64,000 nucleotides of DNA from NCBI GenBank assembly GCA_032716605.1, contig CM064538.1, forward strand, positions 19,059,555-19,123,554. The letters run 5' to 3'. The first letter of the stretch is position 1. Each line of letters begins with the position of its first letter. This document shows, in pieces, positions 9,579-20,096 of this stretch. A program made the translations under genes and the position numbers. The stretch is from Paralithodes platypus (lineage: Eukaryota; Arthropoda; Malacostraca; Decapoda; Lithodidae). A model generated the notes under the pieces. That model ran no database searches, was not told the origin of the DNA, and saw only the letters and a program-made list of their open reading frames with translations.

Positions 9579-9944
9579 TTAAGGGGGGTCACCGTCTTTT
9601 TTTCTCTTTCCCTGGCTTTAATCCATTCGGCCCCATTCAGCCAACTATTTTAAGACGTTTATCCCCATCCAGGTGGCGATATCTCTCTGGCGAGCGATAG
9701 CGAACCAGCATTGTATGGAGAAATCCGGTTTCGCCGTTTTTTTTTTTTTGTTATCGAGAAATGTGCAAATTTAGCTTGCTGTTAAAGTAAAACTCTATAT
9801 ATGCTGACTCGCTACCGCTCGCCAGGAACATATTGACACCTGGACGGGGTAAACGTCTTAAAACAGTAGGCTGAATGGGGCCGAATGGATACAAGCCAAA
9901 GAGTGAGGGAGAGAAGGAGAAAAAAGCGAGGTGTGCTTCCATAA
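9579..9944 (+). mobile_element. T2 MITE, nearly complete
   Basis: Left TTAA 9579-9582. The right terminus GCTTCCATAA shows TTAA decayed to ATAA. Both long arms are present: GTATCCATTCGG...GGCGAGCGATAGCG on the left and its complement on the right, so the whole 366 bp can fold back. The loop has a T homopolymer where other copies have CCGGAGACATT. Confidence 0.85.
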
Positions 9945-9984
9945 GAAGAGAAGAATGCTCGGATATCATTGGGCTATTATTGAT

Positions 9985-10265
9985 TGGGTGAGGGCTGGTC
10001 CTATCCAGAGTGAGGTTTTGTATCCTCTACCCAACCTTAGCCGTTTCTGTCTGTCTCTTTTCCTGTCCTACTTTTCTTTCTGGGGGCGGGAGCTAGGAAT
10101 CCTCCTCCCCTTGTAAAATGCACCTACTAGACGAGACAGAGGAAGGGGCGAGGGAACGCGAAAGTGATCCCGGACCATAAGAATTGAAACTTTAAATGTT
10201 GTTTCTGTTCGGGCTCTGTCGCGAGTCGGCCACCCCCGGCTGTGAGGTATTGTGCCTGAGTATAT
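9985..10265 (+). repeat. R1b dispersed repeat, copy 1
   Basis: From about GATTGGGTGAGGGCTGGTCC to TGTGCCTGAGTATATGCAAT. The part from 10086 matches 19913-20096 closely (CTAGGAATCCTCCTCCCC...GCCACCCCC). Its head resembles the R1 retroposon at 47452 (GATTGGG...GGGCTGGTC...AGAGTGAG). Function unknown; SINE-like by association. This copy gives the empty site for the solo LTR at 20097. Confidence 0.6.
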
Positions 10266-10315
10266 GCAATATGCATGTATATTATTTAAGGCAATTTAGA
10301 ATAGAAATATGAAAA

Positions 10316-10545
10316 TAGTCCTCACAATTTACAACGCTCTGATACGGCCTCTCTTGAATTATGCTGTTCAATTCTGGTCTCCAGAACTCAGGAAAGAACA
10401 GAGCGACTGGAAAGAGTACGAGCTAGGGCTACAAAGCTTATTCCATAGCAGATTGAGTTATGCGGACTGGTTATAGGCTTTTGATCTCTTTTCGTTGGAC
10501 ACATGCAGACTACGAGATCAACTCATTGAACTTTTTTTAAATAGT
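10316..10545 (+). pseudogene. CR1-like RT C-terminal fragment
   Basis: Reads VLTIYNALIRPLLNYAVQFW, then after a frameshift ERLERVRARATKLIP and, further on, LRDQLIELF. This order matches the C-terminal part of CR1 ORF2 but differs from CR1-A and CR1-B, so it is another lineage. Several frameshifts. Confidence 0.75.
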
Positions 10546-10654
10546 TAAGGGACCCCACCTCGCTTTTTCTCTTTCTCTCCCTCTCTCTTTGGCTTGTATC
10601 CATTCGGCCCCATTCAACCTACTGTTTTAAGACGTTTACCCCCATACAGTTTGT

Positions 10655-10798
10655 AATACCCTGTGTTGCTTTAACCCTCCCGAAAATCCCCAGGTTTTGA
10701 GATGCCTGCCGCGGGATTCGAATCCTGGTTAGTGACCATATCCTCCGTAGGTCAACCAGACCCGCGCGCTAACCCACTGTACTACCACGGACGTACAA
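10655..10798 (-). mobile_element. tRNA-derived SINE fragment
   Basis: On the minus strand, GTCCGTGGTAGTACAGTGGG (A-box region) is followed by AACCAGGATTCGAATCCCGC (B box GGATTCGAATCC). The spacing of about 55 bp is longer than in a plain tRNA. This supports a tRNA-derived head inserted into the T2 element. Confidence 0.65.
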
Positions 10799-10892
10799 TA
10801 GAATAGCAACCTTAGTTCTCCTTGAAAGAACCAGGTGATTGTCTCGTGGTGATTCACGTGGTGGGTTTCTTAGACTTCTCCACCAACGACTA

Positions 10893-11652
10893 TTTTATGC
10901 TATCCCAGACGTCAACTCGGGTAGTACAGTGGTGCGGGATTTTATGCTATCCCAGACGTCAACTCGGGTAGTACAGTGGTGCGGGATTTTATGCTATCCC
11001 AGACGTCAACTCGGGTAGTACAGTGGTGCGGGATTTTATGCTATCCCAGACGTCAACTCGGGTAGTACAGTGGTGCGGGATTTTATGCTATCCCAGACGT
11101 CAACTCGGGTAGTACAGTGGTGGTGGGATTTTATGCTATCCCAGACGTCAACTCCGGTAGTACAGTGGTGGTGGGATTTTATGCTATCCCAGACGTCAAC
11201 TCCGGTAGTACAGTGGTGGTGGGATTTTATGCTATCCCAGACGTCAACTCGGGTAGTACAGTGGTGCGGGATTTTATGCTATCCCAGACGTCAACTCCGG
11301 TAGTACAGTGGTGCGGGATTTTATGCTATCCCAGACGTCAACTCGGGTAGTAAAGTGGTGCGGGATTTTATGCGATCCCAGACGTCAACTCGGGTAGTAC
11401 AGTGGTGGTGGGATTTTATGCTATCCCAGACGTCAACTCCGGTAGTACAGTGGTGGTGGGATTTTATGCTATCCCAGACGTCAACTCCGGTAGTACAGTG
11501 GTGCGGGATTTTATGCTATCCCAGACGTCAACTCGGGTAGTACAGTGGTGCGGGATTTTATGCTATCCCAGACGTCAACTCGGGTAGTACAGTGGTGCGG
11601 GATTTTATGCTACCCCAGACGTCAACTCGGGTAGTACAGTGGTGCGGGATTT
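10893..11652 (+). repeat. 47-bp tandem repeat, about 16 copies
   Basis: Unit starts GGGATTTTATGCTATCCCAG and ends GTAGTACAGTGGTGC. Variants alternate CTCGGG/CTCCGG and GTGCGGG/GTGGTGGG, which makes several higher-order pairs of adjacent matching units. Each unit contains GGTAGTACAGTGG, also found in the adjacent SINE A-box region on the other strand. Confidence 0.95.
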
Positions 11653-11973
11653 TTGCTGGTACAGGGTATTACACAGGTGTCAATATTTTCCTGGTGAGCG
11701 GTAGTGAGCCAGCATATATATATTTTTGTTTTGAGAGCAAGCTAAATTTGTACAATTTTCGATAGAAAAATGTCTCCGGAGAAGCCGGATTCCTCCATAC
11801 AATGTTGGCTCGCTATCGCTCACCAGGAAGATATCTACACCTGGATGGGGATAAACGTCTTAAAACAGTAGGCTGAATGGGGCCGAATAGATACAAGCCA
11901 GAGAAAGAGAGAAACAGAGAAAAAAAAGCCTGTGACCCCCCTTAATGGGTTTGACAATGTGGATTATGGCAAA

Positions 11974-12811
11974 CTGTCATATGCATACTAATAATAATTA
12001 CTGTCATATGCATACTAATAATAATTACTGTCATATGCATACTAATAATAATTACTGTCATATGCATACTAATAATAATTACTGTCATATGCATACTAAT
12101 AATAATTACTGTCATATGCATACTAATAATAATTACTGTCATATGCATACTAATAATAATTACTGTCATATGCATACTAATAATAATTACTGTCATATGC
12201 ATACTAATAATAATTACTGTCATATGCATACTAATAATAATTACTGTCATATGCATACTAATAATAATTACTGTCATATGCATACTAATAATAATTACTG
12301 TCATATGCATACTAATAATAATTACTGTCATATGCATACTAATAATAATTACTGTCATATGCATACTAATAATAATTACTGTCATATGCATACTAATAAT
12401 AATTACTGTCATATGCATACTAATAATAATTACTGTCATATGCATACTAATAATAATTACTGTCATATGCATACTAATAATAATTACTGTCATATGCATA
12501 CTAATAATAATTACTGTCATATGCATACTAATAATAATTACTGTCATATGCATACTAATAATAATTACTGTCATATGCATACTAATAATAATTACTGTCA
12601 TATGCATACTAATAATAATTACTGTCATATGCATACTAATAATAATTACTGTCATATGCATACTAATAATAATTACTGTCATATGCATACTAATAATAAT
12701 TACTGTCATATGCATACTAATAATAATTACTGTCATATGCATACTAATAATAATTACTGTCATATGCATACTAATAATAATTACTGTCATATGCATACTA
12801 ATAATAATTAC
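11974..12811. repeat. 27-bp tandem repeat, 31 identical copies
   Basis: The unit contains TGTCATATGCATACTAATAA then TAATTAC. I see no substitution in 31 copies. Because 27 is divisible by three, frames on both strands stay open (HTNNNYCHM and MHMTVIIIS repeats), which is an arithmetic artefact. Uniformity implies very recent expansion or conversion, or an assembly effect. Confidence 0.95.
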
Positions 12812-13015
12812 TTTATTTAGTTAATTAATATTTTGTGTGCGACTGTAGATTATAGGCACCAATCGAGCCAGGTAGTACCCATGGGAGGCCACATAGGCAT
12901 ATGATAAGGAGTTGCTGGATCTCCTGTTTCATTAAGCTGGCTTCCCCCACTGTTTCTATTTGTGCCTCACCTACACAAAGAGTAATCAGGCTAACTCTCA
13001 CAAACACCTCCTCCT
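12812..13015. other. Unrecognised spacer
   Basis: Unique-looking sequence between the 27-bp array and the T3 right half. I see no motif, RT remnant or repeat here. Confidence 0.4.
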
Positions 13016-13141
13016 CCAGCAATCAACAGGCTTCGAACTATCTCACTTAGCCATTTTTACTACCACAGATCCCTCTCAAGCTGTAAAACATCGTCTCAAT
13101 ATAGCTAGAAAAACAAACGTCGCCGATACAGAAGGGCTTAA
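13016..13141 (+). mobile_element. T3 TTAA element, right half
   Basis: Runs AACAGGCTTCGAACTATCTC..., CCACAGATCC..., AATATAGCTAGAA..., CGTCGCCGATACAGAAGG and TTAA at 13138-13141. The left half is missing. Its TTAA is also the left end of the following T1. Confidence 0.75.
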
Positions 13142-13493
13142 GGGGATAGTGGCTATTTGTTTGTTTTCTATTAATTGTATATTCATTTTTGTTTTTAGCT
13201 TCCTCGCTAGACCTCCATCAAGCTTAAAGTAACACCCCCTAGAGCCCCCTTCAAGATAAATGTGTACATTATTCGGTAGAAAATTGTCCCGGATCTCATA
13301 AAATTACAGTCTCGCTATCGCTCGATAGGAAAAAATCGACACCTAATTGGCACGAAAGCTCTTGATATCGACAAACAAATGGGGCATAAAGTCTTAAAAT
13401 CGAAACTAATGGGCCGAACGTCTAAAAAATAAAAACAAATCAATGGGGCTAAACACGAGGGAGAAAGGGGTCCAGAAAAACCGACCCATCCCG
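13138..13493 (-). mobile_element. T1 MITE, right end eroded
   Basis: TTAAGGGGATAGTGGC at the left, the CCTCGCTAGACCTCCATC block, a core with ATCGCTCGATAGG, and subterminal units to GACCCATCCC. The final TTAA is lost. From 13494 to 13615 nothing is recognised. Confidence 0.8.
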
Positions 13494-13615
13494 TGTTGTT
13501 CCACTGACATTTAAACAGCTTCGGTCGGTAGCTCGGACAACATTTTAGCTTGTACGAACTTTGCGTTTGTAAGGCATAGCCTACATTAGAATCCCACGTC
13601 GTAAAATATTCTTAC

Positions 13616-13787
13616 TTTCTTTCTTTCTCTGTTTTTCTTTCTCTCGCTCTCTCTCTCTCTCTCTCTCTTTTTCTCTAACTCACTTTCTCTCTAAATCACG
13701 CTTACTTTCTAACTCTCTCTATCTCTCTTTCTCTCTATCCCTTTCTCTCCGTCTCTCGCTCTCATTCTCGCTATAAGTTTCTCTCGT

Positions 13788-13860
<73 letters not shown>
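13616..13860. repeat. CT-rich tract ending in (TA)n
   Basis: Degenerate CTTTCT/CTCTAT sequence for about 190 bp, then about 24 TA units. From 13861 to 14022 lies a GC-richer unassigned piece containing CCCTCTGTACGGCGGGG. Confidence 0.9.
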
Positions 13861-13863
<3 letters not shown>

Positions 13864-14022
13864 GTCGGTAAAGACGAGAATCATATGTACTCAGTAATGG
13901 TGTCTCCCTCTGTACGGCGGGGACTTTACTGAGCAGCACCCGCCGTATTACCTGCCGTCACCGACTACAGATCCTTTTAACTTATAGTCTGTTTATTATA
14001 AGTAGGCCAAGAATTGTGGCCC

Positions 14023-17000
14023 TTAACCCTTACTGTACCGGTGCCGTCATTATAACTTAACCCTTACTGTACCGGTGCCGTCATTATAACTTAACCCTTA
14101 CTGTACCGGTGCCGTCATTATAACTTAACCCTTACTGTACCGGTGCCGTCATTATAACTTAACCCTTACTGTACCGGTGCCGTCATTATAACTTAACCCT
14201 TACTGTACTGGTGCCATCATTATAACTTAACCCTTACTGTACCGGTGCCGTCATTATAACTTAACCCTTACTGTACCGGTGCCGTCATTATAACTTAACC
14301 CTTACTGTACCGGTGCCGTCATTACAACTTAACCCTTACTGTACCGGTGCCGTCATTATAACTTAACCCTTACTGTACCGATGCCGTCATTATAACTTAA
14401 CCCTTACTGTACCGGTGCCGTCATTATAACTTAACCTTTACTGTACCGGTGCCGTCATTATAACTTAACCCTTACTGTACCGGTGCCGTCATTATAACTT
14501 AACCCTTACTGTACCGGTGCCGTCATTATAACTTAACCTTTACTGTACCGGTGCCGTCATTATAACTTAACCCTTACTGTACCGGTGCCGTCATTATAAC
14601 TTAACCTTAACCCTTACTGTACCGGTGCCGTCATTATAACTTAACCCTTACTGTACCGGTGCCGTCATTATAACTTAACCTTTACTGTACCGGTGCCGTC
14701 ATTATAACTTAACCCTTACTGTACCGGTGCCGTCATTATAACTTAACCCTTACTGTACCGGTGCCGTCATTATAACTTAACCTTTACTGTACCGGTGCCG
14801 TCATTATAACTTAACCCTTACTGTACCGGTGCCGTCATTATAACTTGATTCTGGTCACTATTAGACGATTGTGGCCCTTAACCCTTACTGTACCGGTGCC
14901 GTCATTATAACTTAACCCTTACTGTACCGGTGCCGTCATTTTAACTTAACCCTTACTGTACCGGTGCCGTCATTATACCTTGATTCTGGTCACTATTAGA
15001 CAATTGTGGCCCTTAACCCTTACTGTACCGGTGCCGTCATTACAACTTGATTCTGGTCACTATTAGACGATTGTGGCCCTTAATCCTTACTGTACCGGTG
15101 CCGTCAATATAACTTAACCCTTACTGTACCGGTGCCGTCATTAGAACTTAACCCTTACTGTACCGGTGCCGTCATTATAACTTGATTCGGGTCACTATTA
15201 GATGATTGTGGCCCATAATCTTACTGTACCGGTGCCGTCATTATAACTTGATTCTGGTCACAATTAGACGATTGTGGCCCTTAACCCTTACTGTACCGGT
15301 GCCGTCATTATACCATAACCCTTACTGTACCGATGCCGTCATTATAACTTAACCCCTACTGTACCGGTGCCGTCATTATAACTTAACCCTTACTGTACCG
15401 GTGCCGTCATTATAACTTAACCCTTACTGTACCGGTGCCCGTCATTATAACTTAACCCTTACTGTACCGGTGCCGTCATTATAACTTAACCCTTACTGTA
15501 CCAGTGCCGTCATTATAACTTAACCCTTACTGTACCGGTGCCGTCAAGATAACTTAACCCTTACTGTACTGGTGCCATCATTATAACTTAACCCTTACTG
15601 TACCGGTGCCGTCATTATAACTTAACTCTTACTGTACCGGTGCCGTCATTACAACTTAACCCTTACTGTACCGGTGCCGTCATTATAACTTAACCCTTAC
15701 TGTAACGGTGCCGTCATTATTACTTAACCCTTACTGTACCGGTGCAATCATTATAACTTAACCCTTACTGTACCGGTGCCGTCATTATAACTTAACCCTT
15801 ACTGTACCGGTGCCGTCATTATAACTTAACCCTTACTGTACCGGTGCCGTCATTATAACTTAACCCTTACTGTACCGGTGCCATCATTATAACTTAACCC
15901 TTACTGTACCGGTGCCGTCATTATAACTTAACCCTTACTGTACCGGTGCAGTCATTATAACTTAACCCTTACTGTACCGGTGCAGTCATTATAACTTAAC
16001 CCTTACTGTACCGGTGCCGTCATTATAACTTAACCCTTACTGTACCGGTGCAGTCATTATAACTTAACCCTTACTGTACCGGTGCCGTCATTATAACTTA
16101 ACCCTTACTGTACCGGTGCAATCATTATAACTTAACCCTTACCGTACCGGTGCCGTCATTATAACTTAACCCTTACTGTACCGGTGCCGTCATTATAACT
16201 TAACCCTTACTGTACCGGTGCAATCATTATAACTTAACCCTTACCGTACCGGTGCCGTCATTATAACTTAACCCTTACTGTACCGGTGCCGTCATTATAA
16301 CTTAACCCTTACTGTACCGGTGCCGTCATTATAACTTAACCTTTACTGTACCGGTGCCGTCATTATAACTTAACCCTTACTGTACCGGTGCCGTCATTAT
16401 AACTTAACCCTTACTGTACCGGTGCAGTCATTATAACTTAACCCTTACTGTACCGGTGCCGTCAAGATAACTTAACCCTTACTGTACCGGTGCCGTCAAT
16501 ATAACTTAACCCTTACCGTACCGGTGCCGTCATTATAATTTAACCCTTACTGTACCGGTGCCGTCATTATAACTTAACCCTTACTGTACCGGTGCCGTCA
16601 TTATAACTTAACCCTTACTGTACCGGTGCAGTCATTATAACTTAACCCTTACTGTACCGGTGCCGTCATTATATCTTAACCCTTACTGTACCAGTGCCGT
16701 CATTATAACTTGATTTTGGTCACTATTAGACGATTGTGGCCCTTAACCCTTACTGTACCGGTGCCGTTATTATAACTTGATTCTGGTCACTATTAGACGA
16801 TTGTGGCCCTTAACCCTTACTGTACCGGTGCCGTCATTATAACTTAACCCTTACTGTACCGGTGCCGTCATTTTAACTTAACCCTTACTGTACCGGTGCC
16901 GTCATTATAACTTGATTCTGGTCACTATTAGACAATTGTGGCCCTTAACCCTTACTGTACCGGTGCCGTCATTACAACTTGATTCTGGTCACTATTAGAT

Positions 17001-18260
17001 GATTGTGGCCCTTAACCCTTACTGTACCGGTGCCGTCAATATAAATTAACCCTTACTGTACCGGTGCCGTCATTATAACTTGATTCTGGTCACTATTAGA
17101 CGATTGTGGCCCTTAATCCTTACTGTACCGGTGCCGTCAATATAACTTAACCCTTACTGTACCGGTGCCGTCATTAGAATTTAACCCTTACTGTACCGGT
17201 GCCGTCATTATAACTTGATTCGGGTCACTATTAGACGATTGTGGCCCTTAATCTTACTGTACCGGTGCCGTCATTATAACTTAACCCTTACTGTACCGGT
17301 GCCGTCATTATAGCTTAACCCTTACTGTACCGGCGCCGTCATTATAGCTTATCCCTTACTGTACCGGTGCCGTCATTATAACTTAACCCTTACTGTACCG
17401 GTGCGGTCATTATAACTTAACCCTTACTGTACCGGTGCCGTCATTATAACTTAACCCTTACTGTACCGGTGCCGTCATTATAGCTTAACCCTTACTGTAC
17501 CGGTGCCGTCATTATAACTTAACCCTTACTGTACCGGTGCCGTCATTATAACTTAACCCTTACTGTACCGGTGCAGTCATTATAACTTAACCCTTACTGT
17601 ACCGGTGCCGTCATTATAACTTAACCCTTACTGTACCGGTGACGTCATTATAACTTAACCCTTACTGTACCGGTGCCGTCATTATAACTTAACCCTTACT
17701 GTACCGGTGCCGTCATTATAACTTGATTCTGGTCACTATTAGACGATTGTGGCCCTTAACCCTTACTGTACCGGTGCCGTCATTATAACTTAACCCTTAC
17801 TCTACCGGTGCCGTCATTATAACTTAACCCTTACTGTACCGGTGCCGTCATTATAACTTAACCCTTACTGTACCGGTGCCGTCATTATAACTTAACCCTA
17901 CTGTACCGGTGCCGTCATTATAACTTTATTCTGGTCACTATCAGACGATTGTGGCCCTTAACCCTTACTGTACCGGTGCCGTCATTATAACTTAACCCTT
18001 ACTGTACCGGTGCCGTCATTATAACTTGATTCTGGTCACTATTAGACGATTGTGGCCCTTAACCCTTACTGTACCGGTGCCGTCATTATAACTTTATTCT
18101 GGTCACTATCAGACGATTGTGGCCCTTAACCCTTACTGTACCGGTGCCGTCATTATAACTTAACCCTTACTGTACCGGTGCCGTCATTATAACTTGATTC
18201 TGGTCACTATTAGACGATTGTGGCCCTTAACCCTTACTGTACCGGTGCCGTCATTATAAC
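14023..18260 (+). repeat. 34-bp satellite with interspersed longer units
   Basis: About 4.2 kb of a 34-bp unit, AACCCTTACTGTACCGGTGC plus CGTCATTATAACTT. Scattered units carry an extra stretch GATTCTGGTCACTATTAGAC plus GATTGTGGCCC. Both pieces are T3 left-end sequence: the 34-mer is the terminal inverted repeat and the extra stretch is the adjoining interior. Copies vary by occasional single bases (GTGCAGTC, CCAGTGCC, CATTAG), so it is older than the 27-bp and 81-bp arrays. Longer units recur in blocks (around 14845-15060 and 16710-17240), suggesting higher-order duplication. Confidence 0.95.
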
Positions 18261-18261
18261 T

Positions 18262-18441
18262 TGATTCTGGTCACTAATAGACGATTGTAGTCAGCTTAAA
18301 AAGGGCCCCAAGCAATTAACAGGCTTCTAACTATCTCACTTACCCCTTTATACTACCACAGATCCTTCTTAATCTACATAAAATAATCTAAATATAAGTA
18401 GAGTAAAATTAAAAGGACGTCGCTGGTACAGAAGGGGTTAA
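18262..18441 (+). mobile_element. T3 right half closing the 34-bp satellite
   Basis: After the last satellite unit the sequence continues as normal T3 interior (ATTAGACGATTGT...CAGCTTAAAAAGGG...TCCTTCTTAATCTAC) and ends GACGTCGCTGGTACAGAAGG plus GGTTAA at 18438-18441. The array therefore sits inside one T3 element whose left terminal repeat was amplified. Confidence 0.85.
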
Positions 18442-18699
18442 GGGGCATGGGCGTAGTTATTTGCTCATTTATGAATAGTTTTACTATTTTTTTCTTTATT
18501 TTAGTTTCCTCCGTAGACCTCCATCGAGCTTATAGAAACACCCCCAAGACCCTCTTTCAAGATTTTGTTTTTCATTTTTCTCTTAAATTACAGGCTCGCT
18601 ATCGCTCGCCAGGAAAGAATCGACACCTCAATGATACACAAAAGTCTTAATATTGACAAAGAAATGGGACGAAAGGTCTTAATTTTGCCAAACAAATGG
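18438..18699 (-). mobile_element. T1 MITE, right part lost
   Basis: Shares TTAA 18438-18441 with the preceding T3. It has the purine end, CCTCCGTAGACCTCCATC, core and first subterminal units, then breaks at about 18699 into another T3-like element. Confidence 0.8.
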
Positions 18700-18786
18700 G
18701 CCTCTTCTGCACCATGACGTAATTTCACCATATTCTGGTTACCATTAGACGATATACTATAGCTTATTATCTAGGACTCATAAGGG

Positions 18787-19000
18787 TACAGTCGCCTAAT
18801 ATGTCATGTCTCGGCACAAAGTATGTTTTGATCCATAATTTGTATCAGCAATATCTAAGCTTGATTTCTTCATATCGAGTGAAATATGCAAACATGTTCC
18901 TACACTAACCCACCCTATTCAACATCTGACAGACATTAATACAGCACAGAGCAAGCCAAACGTAATGACAGTTGGACCATAACTTATTAGCGCGACCGTA
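18787..19000 (+). mobile_element. M1 MITE, copy 2
   Basis: TA-CAGTCGCCTAATATGTCATG on the left and AACTTATTAGCGCGACCG-TA on the right. The interior matches copy 1 (CAACATCTGACAGACATTAA, GCAAGCCAAACGTAATGACA). Confidence 0.85.
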
Positions 19001-19026
19001 CATACAATCTCAATAAACCCTCTGAA

Positions 19027-19288
19027 TCCACAGATCCGTCTTAAACTGTATAAAATCCACAGATCCGTCTTAAACTGTATAAAACCCACAGATCCGTCTT
19101 AAACTGTATAAAATCCACAGATCCGTCTTAAACTGTATAAAATCCACAGATCCGTCTTAAACTGTATAAAATCCACAAATCCGTCTTAAACTGTATAAAA
19201 TCCACAGATCCGTCCTAAACTGTATAAAATCCACAGATCCGTCTTAAACTGTATAAAACCCACAAATCCGTCTTAAACTGTATAAAAT
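19027..19288 (+). repeat. 29-bp tandem repeat, nine copies
   Basis: Unit TCCACAGATCCGTCTTAAAC plus TGTATAAAA, with a few CCCACA or CACAAAT variants. The same words (CACAGATCCKTCTTAAACTG, TATAAAATCGTC) occur once in ordinary T3 copies such as 55800-55830, so this is an amplified piece of the host MITE. Confidence 0.9.
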
Positions 19289-19345
19289 CGTCTAATATTA
19301 GCCAGAAACAAAGGTAAAAAAGCGTCATCATGCTGAAAGAGTTAA

Positions 19346-19445
19346 GCTTTGTAACAAAAAAAGGGCTAGAGCAGATGGGTTGTAATTTTCCACGCAGAGT
19401 CCCTGGCTGACTCTTCCCAAACGGCAGAAATATGAGCTCAATTTC
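19346..19445 (+). mobile_element. FB1 foldback element fragment
   Basis: GTAACAAAAAAAGGGCTAGAGCAGATGGG and TAATTTTCCACGC... resemble the left interior of FB1 at 62150-62200. Both termini are uncertain. 19446-19527 is unrecognised. Confidence 0.45.
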
Positions 19446-19527
19446 CAGACAAACATCATCATTATAGGTGGTAATTAAGGGAGCTCAGACGGTATTGTGC
19501 AACATAATTTACTGGTTCGGCTCGATG

Positions 19528-19857
19528 GTTTAAAGAGGAGGTTTAGTTTGCTCTATAAACCTCTAAAAACAAAAACACCCACAAGACCCGCCTTCAATAT
19601 AAATTTGTACATTTTTCGGTAGAAAAAGGTCCCGGCCGATGGCCGATTCCTCTTCAAATAGGCCTACAGGCTCACTATCACTCGCCAGGGAAAAATTGAC
19701 ACCTACATGGCACGAAAGGTGTTAATATTGTCAAAGAAATGGGGCAAAAGGTCTGAAAATCGCCAAACTAATGGGGCGAATGTCTTGAAATCACATATAT
19801 AATAGGGCTAAACATGAGGGAGGAGGAGGACTCGAAAAAACAACTGCCTCCCCTTAA
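19528..19857 (-). mobile_element. T1 MITE
   Basis: The left end is eroded (TTTAAAGAGGAGGTTTAG). The right terminus CTCCCCTTAA is at 19854-19857. Core reads CTCACTATCACTCGCCAGGG. Confidence 0.75.
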
Positions 19858-19912
19858 TATAGCTTTATCGTCAATATGATATTCTTGTTGTGGTAATTAA
19901 AAGGAAAAAGTA

Positions 19913-20096
19913 CTGGGGGCAGGAGGCTAGGAATCCTCCTCCCCTTGTAAAATTCTCCTACTCGACGAGATAGTGAAATGGGAGAGGGAACGCGACAGTG
20001 GTCCCAGACCCTAAGCATCGGAAATTTAAATGTAATTTCTGTTCGAGCTCTGTCTCTAGTCGACCACCCCCAGCAATGGGGTATGTGCCTGAGCAT
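19913..20096 (+). repeat. R1b dispersed repeat, copy 2
   Basis: Matches 10086-10262 across GCTAGGAATCCTCCTCCCC, AGAGGGAACGCGA and GACCACCCCC to TGTGCCTGAG. It is broken at GCAT by the LTR that follows, and its continuation resumes at 21901 with GCATATACAT. Confidence 0.7.

Larger units (their letters stand above)
10545..11945 (+). mobile_element. T2 MITE split by a SINE and a 47-bp tandem array
   Basis: The left part 10545-10648 (TTAAGGGACCCCACCTCGC... to CCCCCATACAG) and the right part from about 11672 (CAGGTGTCAATATTTTCC... to CCCCCTTAA at 11942-11945) together make one T2. The break falls in the CCCCATCCAGGTGTCG subterminal unit. About 1 kb of foreign sequence lies between. Confidence 0.8.
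18700..19345 (+). mobile_element. T3/T4-like element carrying M1 and a 29-bp array
   Basis: The left half (CCTCTTCTGCACCATGACGT, ATATTCTGGTTACCATTAG) and the right half (AATCGTCTAATATTAGCCAG, GCGTCATCATGCTGAAAGAG, TTAA 19342-19345) belong to one element. Inside are an M1 copy and nine copies of a 29-bp unit. Confidence 0.75.

Noticed and set aside
11942..12820. Overlapping 284- and 291-codon ORFs on opposite strands
   Set aside because: Both are reading frames of the perfect 27-bp array and carry no independent information.
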